From Lentisphaerota bacterium (GTDB lineage Bacteria; Verrucomicrobiota; Lentisphaeria; Victivallales; Victivallaceae): 64,000 nt of DNA. The stretch's first letter is position 1, and every line of letters starts with the position of its first letter. The stretch lies in contig SUWF01000005.1 of assembly GCA_015061575.1 (NCBI GenBank), positions 29,672 to 93,671 of the forward strand, written 5' to 3'. The position numbers and the translations under genes were made by a program. Below are positions 26,853 to 35,183 of the stretch, piece after piece. Below the pieces are notes generated by a model. That model was given only the letters and a program-made list of their open reading frames with translations. It had not been told where the DNA came from and did not search any database.

Positions 26853-28228
26853 AAATTTTCCTCCTGTACTTTTAAGATCACATCCAATATCCCCGGAGCA
26901 TTTTCGGCTTGATCAAAATCGATCCTGCCGGAGAGTATCCGCCGGATGCCCGGCAGCTGACCGCCAGCACCGGCGGCTGCGTAAGCAGATATGGCCAGCG
27001 TATACTCCTTGCGCTCCTGATCAAAAACAATATCCTGCAGTCGGCTTCCGGCGGTCATGATCCTGAACCCGGCCGTTGCGATAAACTGTTGGCGTTTATG
27101 GGCAAACGCTGTATATTCACGCACAATATGCATAACTTCCCGCCCCGACAACCTGACGGTTATCACCGGATCAAAATAGGGAAACACCTTAAAGCAGTCA
27201 GCTCTGCTTTTTTGCTTATTTTGCAGCAGTCTTTGCAGTTTATCTGCGGAGCTTACTGCATAGAGTGCAAGGTCGCTGCCGGTGAACTTTTTCATGCACA
27301 ATGCGGGCATGTTCAACCCCTGAAGAGGCCACGCTTTTAAAATCGCTTTATCCTGCTCCGACTCCGGTTCCGGCAGCTGCTCCAAAGGTATGATCCCGGT
27401 TTCGATCTGCGTCAGGCGGCGGTTTTTATCGTCAAAAACAAGCACCGCCTTGACCACGCCGCTGCCGTGGGCGGGCGGCTGCACATACCAGCTGTTGCCA
27501 ACTTTACTGCCGCCATCGGCAATGTGACTGTGCGCACCGATGACCAGATCGACTTCCGGAGTATTTTTCAACAGCGTATTCAGATTTTCTTTGCCGCCAT
27601 ATTTGCCCACATGCCGCAGCAGCACGATCGCATCAGCCCCGGCCTCCCGGGCCGCTTTGACCGTCCGGCGCAGCACCGGCTGGCCGCCCAGTGTCTGAAA
27701 ATGTCCGGCCGGGATCGGGAAACAGTTGTTCATATCTCTGAGCATCAAACCGATAAAAGCTATCTTGTAACCGCCCAGCTCCCGCAGCACATAAGGCTGC
27801 ACCAGTTCCCGCAGTGTCATGGAGTGCAAATTGGCAGCCAGCGTCGTCCCATGGAACTCCTGCAGCAGGTTCCGGAAAGCGTTGAATCCAAATTCCAACT
27901 CGTGATTTCCGGGCACCCACAGCTGACAACCCGCAGCGTAAAGCAGCGGCAGCATACCTGCGCCCCGTTTCTGCTGTATGGCCAAAGTACCTTGCACTGT
28001 ATCGCCAACATCAACATAAATAAAACTATCGCCATGCTGCCGGTGCAGTTGACCGATCAAAGGTGCAATACGCTGCTGGAACTGCTGAGCGCAGCCGTGC
28101 AAATCAGCAGTAGCAGCGATCACTACTTCTGCGCCCGTCAACCGGGTGCATGACCAAACGGCCAATACTCCGGCCAATATTGCCGCCCAACGGGGCAGGA
28201 GTTTGCCAAGCAGCCGCTCAAATACCAT
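26849..28228 (-). CDS. Exported 5'-nucleotidase-like metallophosphoesterase
   Basis: A 459-residue protein of the UshA/CpdB type. A signal segment (about 10-32, ending LAVWSC or LTGA) precedes metal motifs TADLHG, VDVGDTVQG, PGNHELEFG and GAHSHIADGG. A 5'-nucleotidase C-terminal domain follows (about 300-455). The start is taken at ATG 28228, which has AAGG at good spacing; an ATG 18 bases earlier has no ribosome site. It probably hydrolyses nucleotides or sugar nucleotides outside the inner membrane. The Cys near residue 27 could be a lipobox, but it is weak. Confidence 0.85.
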   Translation of the reverse strand: MVFERLLGKLLPRWAAILAGVLAVWSCTRLTGAEVVIAATADLHGCAQQFQQRIAPLIGQLHRQHGDSFIYVDVGDTVQGTLAIQQKRGAGMLPLLYAAGCQLWVPGNHELEFGFNAFRNLLQEFHGTTLAANLHSMTLRELVQPYVLRELGGYKIAFIGLMLRDMNNCFPIPAGHFQTLGGQPVLRRTVKAAREAGADAIVLLRHVGKYGGKENLNTLLKNTPEVDLVIGAHSHIADGGSKVGNSWYVQPPAHGSGVVKAVLVFDDKNRRLTQIETGIIPLEQLPEPESEQDKAILKAWPLQGLNMPALCMKKFTGSDLALYAVSSADKLQRLLQNKQKSRADCFKVFPYFDPVITVRLSGREVMHIVREYTAFAHKRQQFIATAGFRIMTAGSRLQDIVFDQERKEYTLAISAYAAAGAGGQLPGIRRILSGRIDFDQAENAPGILDVILKVQEENL

Positions 28229-28276
28229 TTTATGCCTTAAAATCATAAAAAAATCAAAAAAAAACCTTATCAAAAC

Positions 28277-28306
28277 TTGAATATTTTAAAATATAGGCCA
28301 TATTAT
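28277..28306 (+). promoter_or_regulatory. Probable promoter for the small basic protein gene
   Basis: TTGAAT (28277-28282) and TATTAT (28301-28306) are separated by 18 bases in a very AT-rich stretch. The transcript would start near 28313, about 60 bases before the ATG at 28373. Confidence 0.5.
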
Positions 28307-28372
28307 ACAAATGTACAAACTTGAGAAGTAAATTTTTCAATATTTTAACCATATAACAATTGAGGTGCAACA

Positions 28373-28525
28373 ATGTCTCAGCATGCGAGTCTTCGCGTTG
28401 GCGGTAAAATCCGCAAAAAACGCAATGTCATGAAGCGTTTCGAACGGCTGAACGTGCTCCGTGCCGAAGGCCGGATCGCGGAAGAAAAGGTCTATGGTCT
28501 GCCCAAGACCAAGCCGATTGATTGA
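28373..28525 (+). CDS. PVC-superphylum small basic protein
   Basis: A 50-residue, Lys/Arg-rich protein. It matches the small basic protein family described from Planctomycetes, Verrucomicrobia and Chlamydiae relatives: an N-terminal SL-type stretch, KKRNVMKRFERLNVL (15-29), then EGR and a conserved VYGLPKTK (42-49). GAGGTG lies 7 bases before the ATG. It has its own promoter and terminator, so it is a single-gene unit. The function of the family is not known to me; size and charge suggest a ribosome- or nucleic-acid-binding role. It is useful as a lineage marker. Confidence 0.88.
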   Translation: MSQHASLRVGGKIRKKRNVMKRFERLNVLRAEGRIAEEKVYGLPKTKPID

Positions 28526-28543
28526 TCGGAAAAACGTTGCATT

Positions 28544-28590
28544 AACGGCGGAAGCGCGGTAATTTACACGCCTTTCCGCCGTTTTTGTGT
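28544..28590 (+). terminator. Rho-independent terminator after the small basic protein gene
   Basis: AACGGCGGAA (28544-28553) pairs with TTCCGCCGTT (28574-28583) and a T-run follows. It lies 19 bases after the stop codon. Confidence 0.85.
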
Positions 28591-28608
28591 TTATTGCAGA
28601 GAAGTAAA

Positions 28609-29484
28609 ATGGATTCAGCAAGTCAGTTTTGGGATCTGGAAGTTCTGACCGGATTGTTTCAGCAGGCCGGAGCGATCGCATGGCGTTATTTTGATGCTCC
28701 GCCAACCGAGTTGAAAAGTGACCGAACAGTAGTGACTGTTGCAGATCGGGAAATCGAAGCATGTTTTGCCCGGGTACTGGATCAGCCCGACCGGGATCGC
28801 TACCTTATTGGCGAAGAAACGGTGGATAACAAACCTGTTGACTATATCCAACAGGCGTTGAACGCACCGTGCTGCTGGGTGCTGGATCCGATCGACGGAA
28901 CTGCGCCATATTCAGCCCACATGGATTTTTGGGGTGTATCGCTGGGCTTGCTGGAAAACGGGCGCTTGACCAACGGTGCAGTCTATCTGCCATGTTTTGA
29001 TATTTTGCTGGCCACCAACGGCGATCAGGTTGTGTACCGGCATTTGAAAAAACTCGGCCCGTGGCAGCTCTTTACAGCTCAACCGGGCAATCTGGGAACC
29101 GATGGGCACATTCTGCTGGGGCAGATGCCAGCGCACCAGTGGGGGTACAGCAAACGCAACACGCTCTTTGCCATCTGCAGCTGCGTAGCATCGTTTTATC
29201 TGCTATTTTGCGGAAAAGCCGAAGCCTATTGCGGCACCTTCAAGTTGTGGGATATAGCCGGGATCCTGCCGATAGCTCAACGGCTCAACTGTCAGATCCT
29301 CTCTACAGATGACGTCACCCGGCAGCTCTCCGGAGATCTTGCACAGCAAATGTTTGAATTGAGCGATCCCGCCAAGATGTGGCAGGTCAAAAATCCGGTC
29401 ATCGCCGCGTTCAATAAGAATACAGCTTTGGCAATGCTGAAAAATTTTCACCCCATTCAACCACTTACGGGAACAGGATCATGA
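28609..29484 (+). CDS. Inositol-monophosphatase-family phosphatase (HisN/SuhB-like)
   Basis: This 291-residue Mg-dependent phosphatase has GEET (about 67-70), the signature WVLDPIDGTAPYSAHMDFW (about 89-107) and the C-terminal KLWDIAGILPI. Enzymes of this family act on inositol phosphate, histidinol phosphate, fructose 1,6-bisphosphate or PAP. The P-I-D-G-T with A-P-Y instead of the usual x-x-F is a slight deviation. A later in-frame ATG is chosen over an upstream start at 28585, with AGAGAAG before it. Its stop overlaps rimO. The substrate is open. Confidence 0.82.
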   Translation: MDSASQFWDLEVLTGLFQQAGAIAWRYFDAPPTELKSDRTVVTVADREIEACFARVLDQPDRDRYLIGEETVDNKPVDYIQQALNAPCCWVLDPIDGTAPYSAHMDFWGVSLGLLENGRLTNGAVYLPCFDILLATNGDQVVYRHLKKLGPWQLFTAQPGNLGTDGHILLGQMPAHQWGYSKRNTLFAICSCVASFYLLFCGKAEAYCGTFKLWDIAGILPIAQRLNCQILSTDDVTRQLSGDLAQQMFELSDPAKMWQVKNPVIAAFNKNTALAMLKNFHPIQPLTGTGS

Positions 29485-30836
29485 AGTACCGCCGTTCTGA
29501 AAGAATCACCGCCCAGGGAGTGTATCTGGTCAGTCTGGGCTGTCCGAAAAATCTGGTGGACAGCGAAGTTATTGCCGGATTGCTGGTCACTAATGGTATC
29601 CCGCTGAACTTTGATAAAAAGTCGGCGGCATACTATCTTATCAACACTTGTGCTTTTCTGCCCGGCGCGCGCCAGGAGTGCTGCCATGCCATCGAAGAAG
29701 GCATCCGCTGGAAAAACAAAGCTCCGGAAGTACGCAAACTCATCGTAGCCGGATGCCTTATCCAGCAGGATAAAGAGCGCAAGATCATCCGCAATTATCC
29801 CGAAGTCGATGCGTGGAGCGGCGTCGATGGCGTCGGCGATATAATCAATACTTTTGAAAATGCCGCCAATGGTTATATTACCGGCAATGCCGAACTGCCC
29901 TGCTACCTTTATGATGAAAAAACGCCCCGGCTGCAGCTGACGCTGCCGCATACGGCCTATTTGAAAATCGCCGACGGCTGCAACAACTGCTGCAGCTACT
30001 GCAGTATTCCGCTGATCCGGGGACGGCTGCGGAGCCGCTCCATAGAGTCGGTATTGCAGGAGGCACGCAACCTGATCGCTGCCGGCGTAAAAGAGCTTAT
30101 CCTTATTGCGCAGGATGTGACCGCCTACGGTGCCGACCGCAGCGACGGAGCCACTCTGGCCGGGTTGCTGCATGAACTGGATAAATTGGAAGGCGAATTT
30201 TTCCTGCGTTTGCTTTACACCCATCCCGCCCACTACACAGAGGAGTTTTTTGCCGAATACAAGGTCAACAAACACCTGCTGCCCTATCTGGATATACCCT
30301 TGCAGCACATCAATGACCGAATATTGAGCAAAATGGGGCGCAAAGTCAACCGGGCCCGGATCGAAGAAGTATTGCACAATATCCGTACGGCCCGTCCGGA
30401 AAGTATTATCCGTACTACTTTTATCACCGGATTGCCCGGCGAAGGCGACGCTGAATTTGCCGAATTGGAAGAGTTTATCCAAGCACAGAAGTTCTCCCGG
30501 CTGGGAGTTTTCAGCTACTCCCCGGAACCGGGAACTCCGGCAGCCGGTTTTCCTGACCGGCCCGATCTGGCCACGGCCGAAGCCCGGGCGGAAAAACTCA
30601 TGCAGATACAACAGACTATATCGCTGGAATTAAATCAACAACTGCTGGGCAAAACCGTTACAGTCATCTGCGATCAAGCCGATGGACGCAACGGCATCGG
30701 GCGCACGCTGGGCGATGCTCCGGAAATCGACAACACGGTATATTTTACCGGCAACCGGCGGCTGCAGCCCGGCGAAATCTGTCAAGTTTGCATTACTGAG
30801 GTAAAAACATTTGATTTATACGGTAAAGTGTGCTAA
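29481..30836 (+). CDS. rimO: Ribosomal protein S12 methylthiotransferase
   Basis: A 451-residue radical-SAM enzyme that methylthiolates an aspartate of ribosomal protein S12. The N-terminal UPF0004 domain has SLGCPKNLVDSE (about 18-29) and two more cluster cysteines (INTCAF, AGCLIQ). The radical-SAM motif is CNNCCSYC, and a TRAM domain lies at the C-terminus. SLGCPKN separates RimO from MiaB. The ATG overlaps the phosphatase stop by four bases. The family is fairly common in PVC bacteria. Confidence 0.94.
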   Translation: MKYRRSERITAQGVYLVSLGCPKNLVDSEVIAGLLVTNGIPLNFDKKSAAYYLINTCAFLPGARQECCHAIEEGIRWKNKAPEVRKLIVAGCLIQQDKERKIIRNYPEVDAWSGVDGVGDIINTFENAANGYITGNAELPCYLYDEKTPRLQLTLPHTAYLKIADGCNNCCSYCSIPLIRGRLRSRSIESVLQEARNLIAAGVKELILIAQDVTAYGADRSDGATLAGLLHELDKLEGEFFLRLLYTHPAHYTEEFFAEYKVNKHLLPYLDIPLQHINDRILSKMGRKVNRARIEEVLHNIRTARPESIIRTTFITGLPGEGDAEFAELEEFIQAQKFSRLGVFSYSPEPGTPAAGFPDRPDLATAEARAEKLMQIQQTISLELNQQLLGKTVTVICDQADGRNGIGRTLGDAPEIDNTVYFTGNRRLQPGEICQVCITEVKTFDLYGKVC

Positions 30837-30887
30837 ATTAATAGCATCGCAATGCAATAAACCAATTATTTTTAAGGAAAAAGACAA

Positions 30888-31508
30888 ATGCCTTTTAATT
30901 TGCCCAACATCCTGACGGTGGCCCGGATCGTGCTGATCTTTATAGCATTGGTGCTGGCAACCAATTCCGGCATCCCCGGCGGGGTCAAGATCAAGTCTGA
31001 CGATATAGAAATGATCTTGCGCTACATAGCCTGTATTCTGGCGATCGTGGCCGCAGTAACTGACTTGGTCGATGGTTATCTGGCCAGAAAATGGAATCAG
31101 GTCACTGAGTTCGGGGCCCTGATGGATCCGCTGGCCGACAAGATCTTTGTTACTACAGTTATGCTCATACTGGTGGAATTTCAGCTGCTGGCGGCCTGGG
31201 TGGCAGCCGTGGTCATCTGCCGGGAGTTTATGGTCACCGGGCTGCGGCTGCTGGCGGTCAAACAGGGCAAAGTCATCAGCGCAGATAAGTTCGGCAAGCT
31301 CAAAACCTTCCTGCAAATGGTCATGCTGTTTATCGGCGGCATGGTCTGGATACATGTTTTGGATCTGGATATGAAAATCTGTCAGGCTGTGACTTTGCGC
31401 CACCTCTGGAGCGTGCTGCTCTGGGGTATCGTGGTGATCACGGTCGGCTCCGGACTCAATTACTTTATCAAGAACCGGGAGCTGCTGACGGCTGCTCCGG
31501 AAAAGTGA
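30888..31508 (+). CDS. pgsA: CDP-diacylglycerol-glycerol-3-phosphate 3-phosphatidyltransferase
   Basis: A 206-residue inner-membrane enzyme that makes phosphatidylglycerol phosphate. The CDP-alcohol phosphotransferase motif is seen as DLVDGYLARKW through GALMDPLADK (about 63-88), with its three Asp and the Gly in place. Five to six hydrophobic helices are visible. AAGGAAAAAG precedes the ATG. Together with the cardiolipin synthase at 38753 it gives the anionic phospholipid branch. A large periplasmic insert (about 25-45) is a little unusual. Confidence 0.92.
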   Translation: MPFNLPNILTVARIVLIFIALVLATNSGIPGGVKIKSDDIEMILRYIACILAIVAAVTDLVDGYLARKWNQVTEFGALMDPLADKIFVTTVMLILVEFQLLAAWVAAVVICREFMVTGLRLLAVKQGKVISADKFGKLKTFLQMVMLFIGGMVWIHVLDLDMKICQAVTLRHLWSVLLWGIVVITVGSGLNYFIKNRELLTAAPEK

Positions 31509-31553
31509 TCAGCCTGCATCCGGCAGCTCAAGCTGAGTGTTACAGGTTTGGCG

Positions 31554-32321
31554 ATGGATGGTGCACCCTTTAACAATTTTCCGGGCCTCCGGCTGAACAC
31601 CCTGCAGACTGAGGGATCGGGTTCCGCCGCCAAGTTGGAACGGCAAATCTTTATAGACTTTCATACCCATTACGCAAGTTGCGCTCCACTGCCGGTACCG
31701 CCGGAGGTCTGGCGGGTCATTTCCACTCCGCTGAGCGATATAAATCAGCTCATGCCGCCGGGAACCATACAAACTCTGGAGCTGCATCCGTGGTCAGGAG
31801 CAGCGTGGAGTCCGGAGTTTGAGCAAGCCGCCAGCCTGGAACGATTTTCCGGGATCGGCGAAGTCGGACTTGACCGGCTGCGGGGCAAGCGGCCGCTGGA
31901 TGAACAGCTTAAAATATTGGCCCAAGCGTGCAATTTGGCTGAAAAGCTGCAAAAAACGTTAACCATCCACTGCGTAAAATGTTTTTCGGAACTGCTGGCG
32001 CTCTACAAAGAACTGCGCTGGCAGGTACCGACGATCATACACTATTTCCGGGGCAATCTGCCGCTGGCTCAACAGCTTTGGGAACATACCCATTTTACGC
32101 TGTCGCTGCCGCCGGCAGCTTTGAGTCAGCAGCAGCTGATGGAATTTTTGCGCAACCATCCGGAGTATATCCGGCGCATCGTGCTGGAAACCGACGATCC
32201 GCAGCACGGCGATATACAAAAACATTATCAGCAGTGTGCCGGAAAATGGTCAATACCCCTGACGGAACTGCAGCAAATCATGAGTAAACAGCTGGAGAAA
32301 TTATACTATGTCAACAAGTAA
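31554..32321 (+). CDS. TatD-family metal-dependent hydrolase
   Basis: A 255-residue TIM-barrel protein. Metal-site motifs are FIDFHTHYA (about 36-44), GIGEVGLDR, TIHCVK, IIHYFRG and LETDDP. TatD enzymes are Mg-dependent deoxyribonucleases or RNA-related hydrolases. The N-terminal extension of about 35 residues before the first motif is longer than usual. ATG 31554 is used, with TTG 31548 as alternative. Its 3' end overlaps the next gene by 14 bases. Confidence 0.82.
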   Translation: MDGAPFNNFPGLRLNTLQTEGSGSAAKLERQIFIDFHTHYASCAPLPVPPEVWRVISTPLSDINQLMPPGTIQTLELHPWSGAAWSPEFEQAASLERFSGIGEVGLDRLRGKRPLDEQLKILAQACNLAEKLQKTLTIHCVKCFSELLALYKELRWQVPTIIHYFRGNLPLAQQLWEHTHFTLSLPPAALSQQQLMEFLRNHPEYIRRIVLETDDPQHGDIQKHYQQCAGKWSIPLTELQQIMSKQLEKLYYVNK

Positions 32322-33051
32322 AACCCACTGGCTGCAGCGCAGCAAAATACTTTTGGGGCAAGCAGCCATCGAAAACTTGCAGCACAGTCACGTCCTGCTG
32401 GCCGGTGCCGGAGGCGTGGGCGGTTATGCAGCCGAAGCGCTGGCCCGCTCCGGGCTGGGAGCATTGACGGTTTTTGACCCCGATAAAGTGCATATAACCA
32501 ATCTCAACCGGCAGATATTGGCCTTGCACTCCACGCTTGATGAATACAAAACCGGAGTGCTGCGCCAACGTCTGCTGGATATAAATCCCGATATAAGAGT
32601 AAATGCCTGTGCCGAAGCGCTGACTGCCAATAATATAGAAAAAATATTACAGGACAACTGCTTTGATTACATAGTCGATGCGATCGATTCAGTAAATGAC
32701 AAGTGTTGCCTGCTGGCAACGGCCCACCGTATGCAAATACCGGTCATTTCGGCCATGGGAGCAGGCCGCAGGCTGGATCCGACCGCCTTGCAGTATGCCG
32801 ACATAAGCAAAACTTACAACTGCAAGCTGGCCAAAGTCGTGCGCAGCAAATTAAAAAAAGAGTACGATATAGTCAAAGGCATTGAGTGTGTATTTTCCAG
32901 CGAGCCGTCACTCCCGCCAGCTGATAATTCAACTCCGGAAGATAATTCAATAATTGGCAGCTGCAGTTGGCTGCCGGGAATTTCCGGCTTGTATCTGGCC
33001 GCCCGGGTGATTCAAGTTCTGGGTAAAAAAAACTGCTGCAAAACCGTATGA
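32308..33051 (+). CDS. tcdA: tRNA threonylcarbamoyladenosine dehydratase
   Basis: A 247-residue E1-like enzyme that cyclises the t6A base of tRNA using ATP. The nucleotide site is LLAGAGGVGGYAAEALARSG (30-49), with FDPDKVHITNLNRQ as the conserved Asp/Asn/Arg segment and DAIDSVNDK for adenylate binding. It carries the TcdA-type insertion KLAKVVRSKLKKEYD. The last bases of the gene form the 5' arm of a terminator. The family also includes ThiF and MoeB, but the insert favours TcdA. Confidence 0.9.
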   Translation: MSTSKTHWLQRSKILLGQAAIENLQHSHVLLAGAGGVGGYAAEALARSGLGALTVFDPDKVHITNLNRQILALHSTLDEYKTGVLRQRLLDINPDIRVNACAEALTANNIEKILQDNCFDYIVDAIDSVNDKCCLLATAHRMQIPVISAMGAGRRLDPTALQYADISKTYNCKLAKVVRSKLKKEYDIVKGIECVFSSEPSLPPADNSTPEDNSIIGSCSWLPGISGLYLAARVIQVLGKKNCCKTV

Positions 33052-33068
33052 TTATGCAGCAGTTTTCA
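33031..33068. terminator. Bidirectional terminator between tcdA and the phage-like pair
   Basis: AACTGCTGCA (33031-33040) pairs with TGCAGCAGTT (33055-33064). T-rich tails flank both sides (TTTT after, AAAAAA before). It ends tcdA transcripts on the plus strand and the head-closure-like gene on the minus strand. Confidence 0.75.
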
Positions 33069-33078
33069 GTTGCCAAGC

Positions 33079-33417
33079 TCACCCGGCGATGCATCGCCAG
33101 ACGGTAAATTCTCCGGACAGATCCCGGCAAATATTTACACTGCTTATGGTGTAATATTCTCCGGCCAGCGTGATCCGGTCGCCCGGTGCGGGCCGCCCGA
33201 TTGCGCCCGACAGCAGAAATATCAGTTGAGCTCCGGCGGTGGCACTGACAGAGCTGCCCGACTGCTGCAAGCGCAGAGAAATCATCCGGCACTTTTCCGC
33301 TGCGGCGTAGCCCTGCACCCCGGAACGCAGCTGCTTTTCGGCCCGCATCAATTCGCACTCCACCGCCAGCGGTGACTCAAAAAGCTCCGCCCAACTGCAG
33401 GTAAAAAAATCACTCAT
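33079..33417 (-). CDS. Phage head-closure/head-tail-adaptor-like protein
   Basis: A 112-residue protein. The C-terminal half (PAPGDRITLAGEYYTISSVN, about 77-96, then EFTVWRC) has the pattern of small phage head-tail joining or stopper proteins, in which GDRI.....Y.V..V is followed by a short strand. It starts 2 bases after the portal-like gene, the usual order in phage morphogenesis operons. No tail, capsid or terminase genes follow. Function is inferred mainly from context and this short pattern. Confidence 0.45.
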   Translation of the reverse strand: MSDFFTCSWAELFESPLAVECELMRAEKQLRSGVQGYAAAEKCRMISLRLQQSGSSVSATAGAQLIFLLSGAIGRPAPGDRITLAGEYYTISSVNICRDLSGEFTVWRCIAG

Positions 33418-33419
33418 TT

Positions 33420-34814
33420 TTACTCTCCTGAACTGATATTTTCTTCGATCTCGTCAAAAATCAACTGCTGGCGTTCCGGAGCTATTTTCTGATAACGCCC
33501 CAACAAAGTTACGGCCGCCTTGGCCACCTCTTTTTGAAACTCCTTGCCGCTATTGATCGACTTAAGCTCCAGCAAACTGGCCACCGATTTCTGCAGATCG
33601 ATGATGGAAAAATCCCGGTTGTAAGCAATACTCGGCAGCGGCAAACTGCCATCATAGCGCTGCATAAGCTGCCATACGCTGCTCTCGGCCTGCTCCAGCA
33701 GATCGACCCGATTAAGCAGAAATTGACAGATTTGCTGGTGATCCCATGCTTTGGATTCGGCACTCTGCATTTCACGCGTTTCCCGGACGATGGTCAGCCC
33801 AACGACATCAAAAAGTTCAGCTTTGAGGCTTTCATTTTCGCTGCGGATGGCGGCGGTTTCGGCTCCATGCGGCGAGATATAGCGGCTGATACCGGATTCT
33901 TCACTGGATTCCCAGATGGCGGCCGAGCGGGCCAGCACATGACTGAATTTGGCGCTGCTGTCGGAACGGTTCTGCTGCTGGGGACGGCTGCCCCGGGCAA
34001 AATTTTCGGAAATGACCAGCAAACCGAACATCTGCTTGATAACATTCATCTGCGCTTCGGATTCATTGTTCAATATAGCATCAGAAATGCGCACCACATC
34101 CTCAAACCAGTGTCCGGCATCCATACCGTACCCGTCGATTTCTTCAACAGTAACTACCGGCACCACGCCCAGAGCATGTTCACTTTGCGCTACTAATTTG
34201 ACCTCTGAATCGATATTTTCAAAGAGCTGCCAATCATTTTTTGTCCACAGCCGGCGACGGCGGTGCAGCTGCGGCTCAGCAAAGACATTGCTGTTATCCA
34301 TGCTGTTTTCTTCGATCAGCACCCAGTTCAAACTGCCGTCATCGGCCGTTGACCAGTCCACCACATCCAGTGGCGACAATGGCACTGCATACGGATAAAT
34401 ACGCTCCTGACGACGGCGCGCCGGAGTAACCTGCCCGCTGAATGCGGGCATTTCCACCAGCATCCAGGCTTTTCCGTAAACGTTCAGCAGCGTGGAAAAC
34501 TGCCGCATGACCTCATTAACATGCAAATTACTGTGCGAAAAATCTTCCACCAACAGCGGCTCCGCCCCCATACGCATCGGATCACCGGATAGGATATACT
34601 GGGTTATGATCCGGGCAATCTTTCGCGGATAGTTAAAATAATAGGCCCGATCCCGCCGCTCCAGAAATTCCAGATCCACTTCCGACACATGCTGTACCAA
34701 AGCCCGTTTTATGTACTCACTGCCTCCGGCATAAGCACTCCGGCTGCGTTCCCAATTTTCCCGGTGACGGCGGTAAAACGGATGCTGGCGGCGAAATATG
34801 TAACTGTAATCCAT
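33420..34814 (-). CDS. Phage portal-like protein (DUF4055-like)
   Basis: A 464-residue protein. Its N-terminus (HPFYRRHRENWERSRSAYAGG) followed by ERRDRAYYFNYPRKIARI and LNVYGKAWMLVEMP (about 115) matches the order of motifs in DUF4055-type portal proteins, which form the DNA entry ring of tailed phages. The C-terminal half has long acidic helices, as in portal stems and crowns. AAGGAGAG precedes the ATG. The length is normal for a complete portal, and no stop or frameshift breaks it. It stands alone with one small partner gene, so it is either a phage relic or a retained gene. Confidence 0.65.
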   Translation of the reverse strand: MDYSYIFRRQHPFYRRHRENWERSRSAYAGGSEYIKRALVQHVSEVDLEFLERRDRAYYFNYPRKIARIITQYILSGDPMRMGAEPLLVEDFSHSNLHVNEVMRQFSTLLNVYGKAWMLVEMPAFSGQVTPARRRQERIYPYAVPLSPLDVVDWSTADDGSLNWVLIEENSMDNSNVFAEPQLHRRRRLWTKNDWQLFENIDSEVKLVAQSEHALGVVPVVTVEEIDGYGMDAGHWFEDVVRISDAILNNESEAQMNVIKQMFGLLVISENFARGSRPQQQNRSDSSAKFSHVLARSAAIWESSEESGISRYISPHGAETAAIRSENESLKAELFDVVGLTIVRETREMQSAESKAWDHQQICQFLLNRVDLLEQAESSVWQLMQRYDGSLPLPSIAYNRDFSIIDLQKSVASLLELKSINSGKEFQKEVAKAAVTLLGRYQKIAPERQQLIFDEIEENISSGE

Positions 34815-35067
34815 AAACTCTCCTTGTTTTTATGCTTGGATAGAGGGAATAAAAAAAGTCCTCATACAACGTAATAACTTTGTCAATATCAGCCTCAAGC
34901 CCACCGCCGGAAATTTACTGCTGCAGTACCCCGGCCGGTTGCATTACCTGATAAAAAGTGTTAAACTCGCCCCATTTCCCAAAACTCCATTTCAGGCATA
35001 TAACAGTGTTCTGGACTCCAAAAGAAAAATTATTTGGCAAAAAATGCCCGGCAACGCAGATAAAAAC
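34815..35067. other. Noncoding region upstream of the glycosidase and portal genes
   Basis: This stretch separates divergent genes and contains no convincing frame. The bases just left of 34870 hold the ribosome site of the portal gene. No attachment site, tRNA or direct repeat that could mark a prophage boundary was seen. The promoter for the glycosidase follows. Confidence 0.4.
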
Positions 35068-35095
35068 TTGCAAAAAAAACAAAAAAAGCTATAAG
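35068..35095 (+). promoter_or_regulatory. Probable strong promoter of the glycosidase gene
   Basis: TTGCAA (35068-35073) and TATAAG (35090-35095) are separated by 16 bases. An A-rich spacer precedes a leader of about 80 bases. The match and the strongly biased codons of the gene agree with high expression. Confidence 0.5.
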
Positions 35096-35183
35096 TATAT
35101 AGTGTGTATATTTTGGAGTGCAAGATATTTTTGGGTAAAAAAATAACACAGCTCCATAAAAAAATCTCAGAAAGGAAGAGATT

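Noticed and set aside
28229..28372. TPP riboswitch before the phosphoesterase-thiE unit
   Set aside because: The leader is short, AT-rich and has no CUGAGA or ACCUGA-type conserved core.
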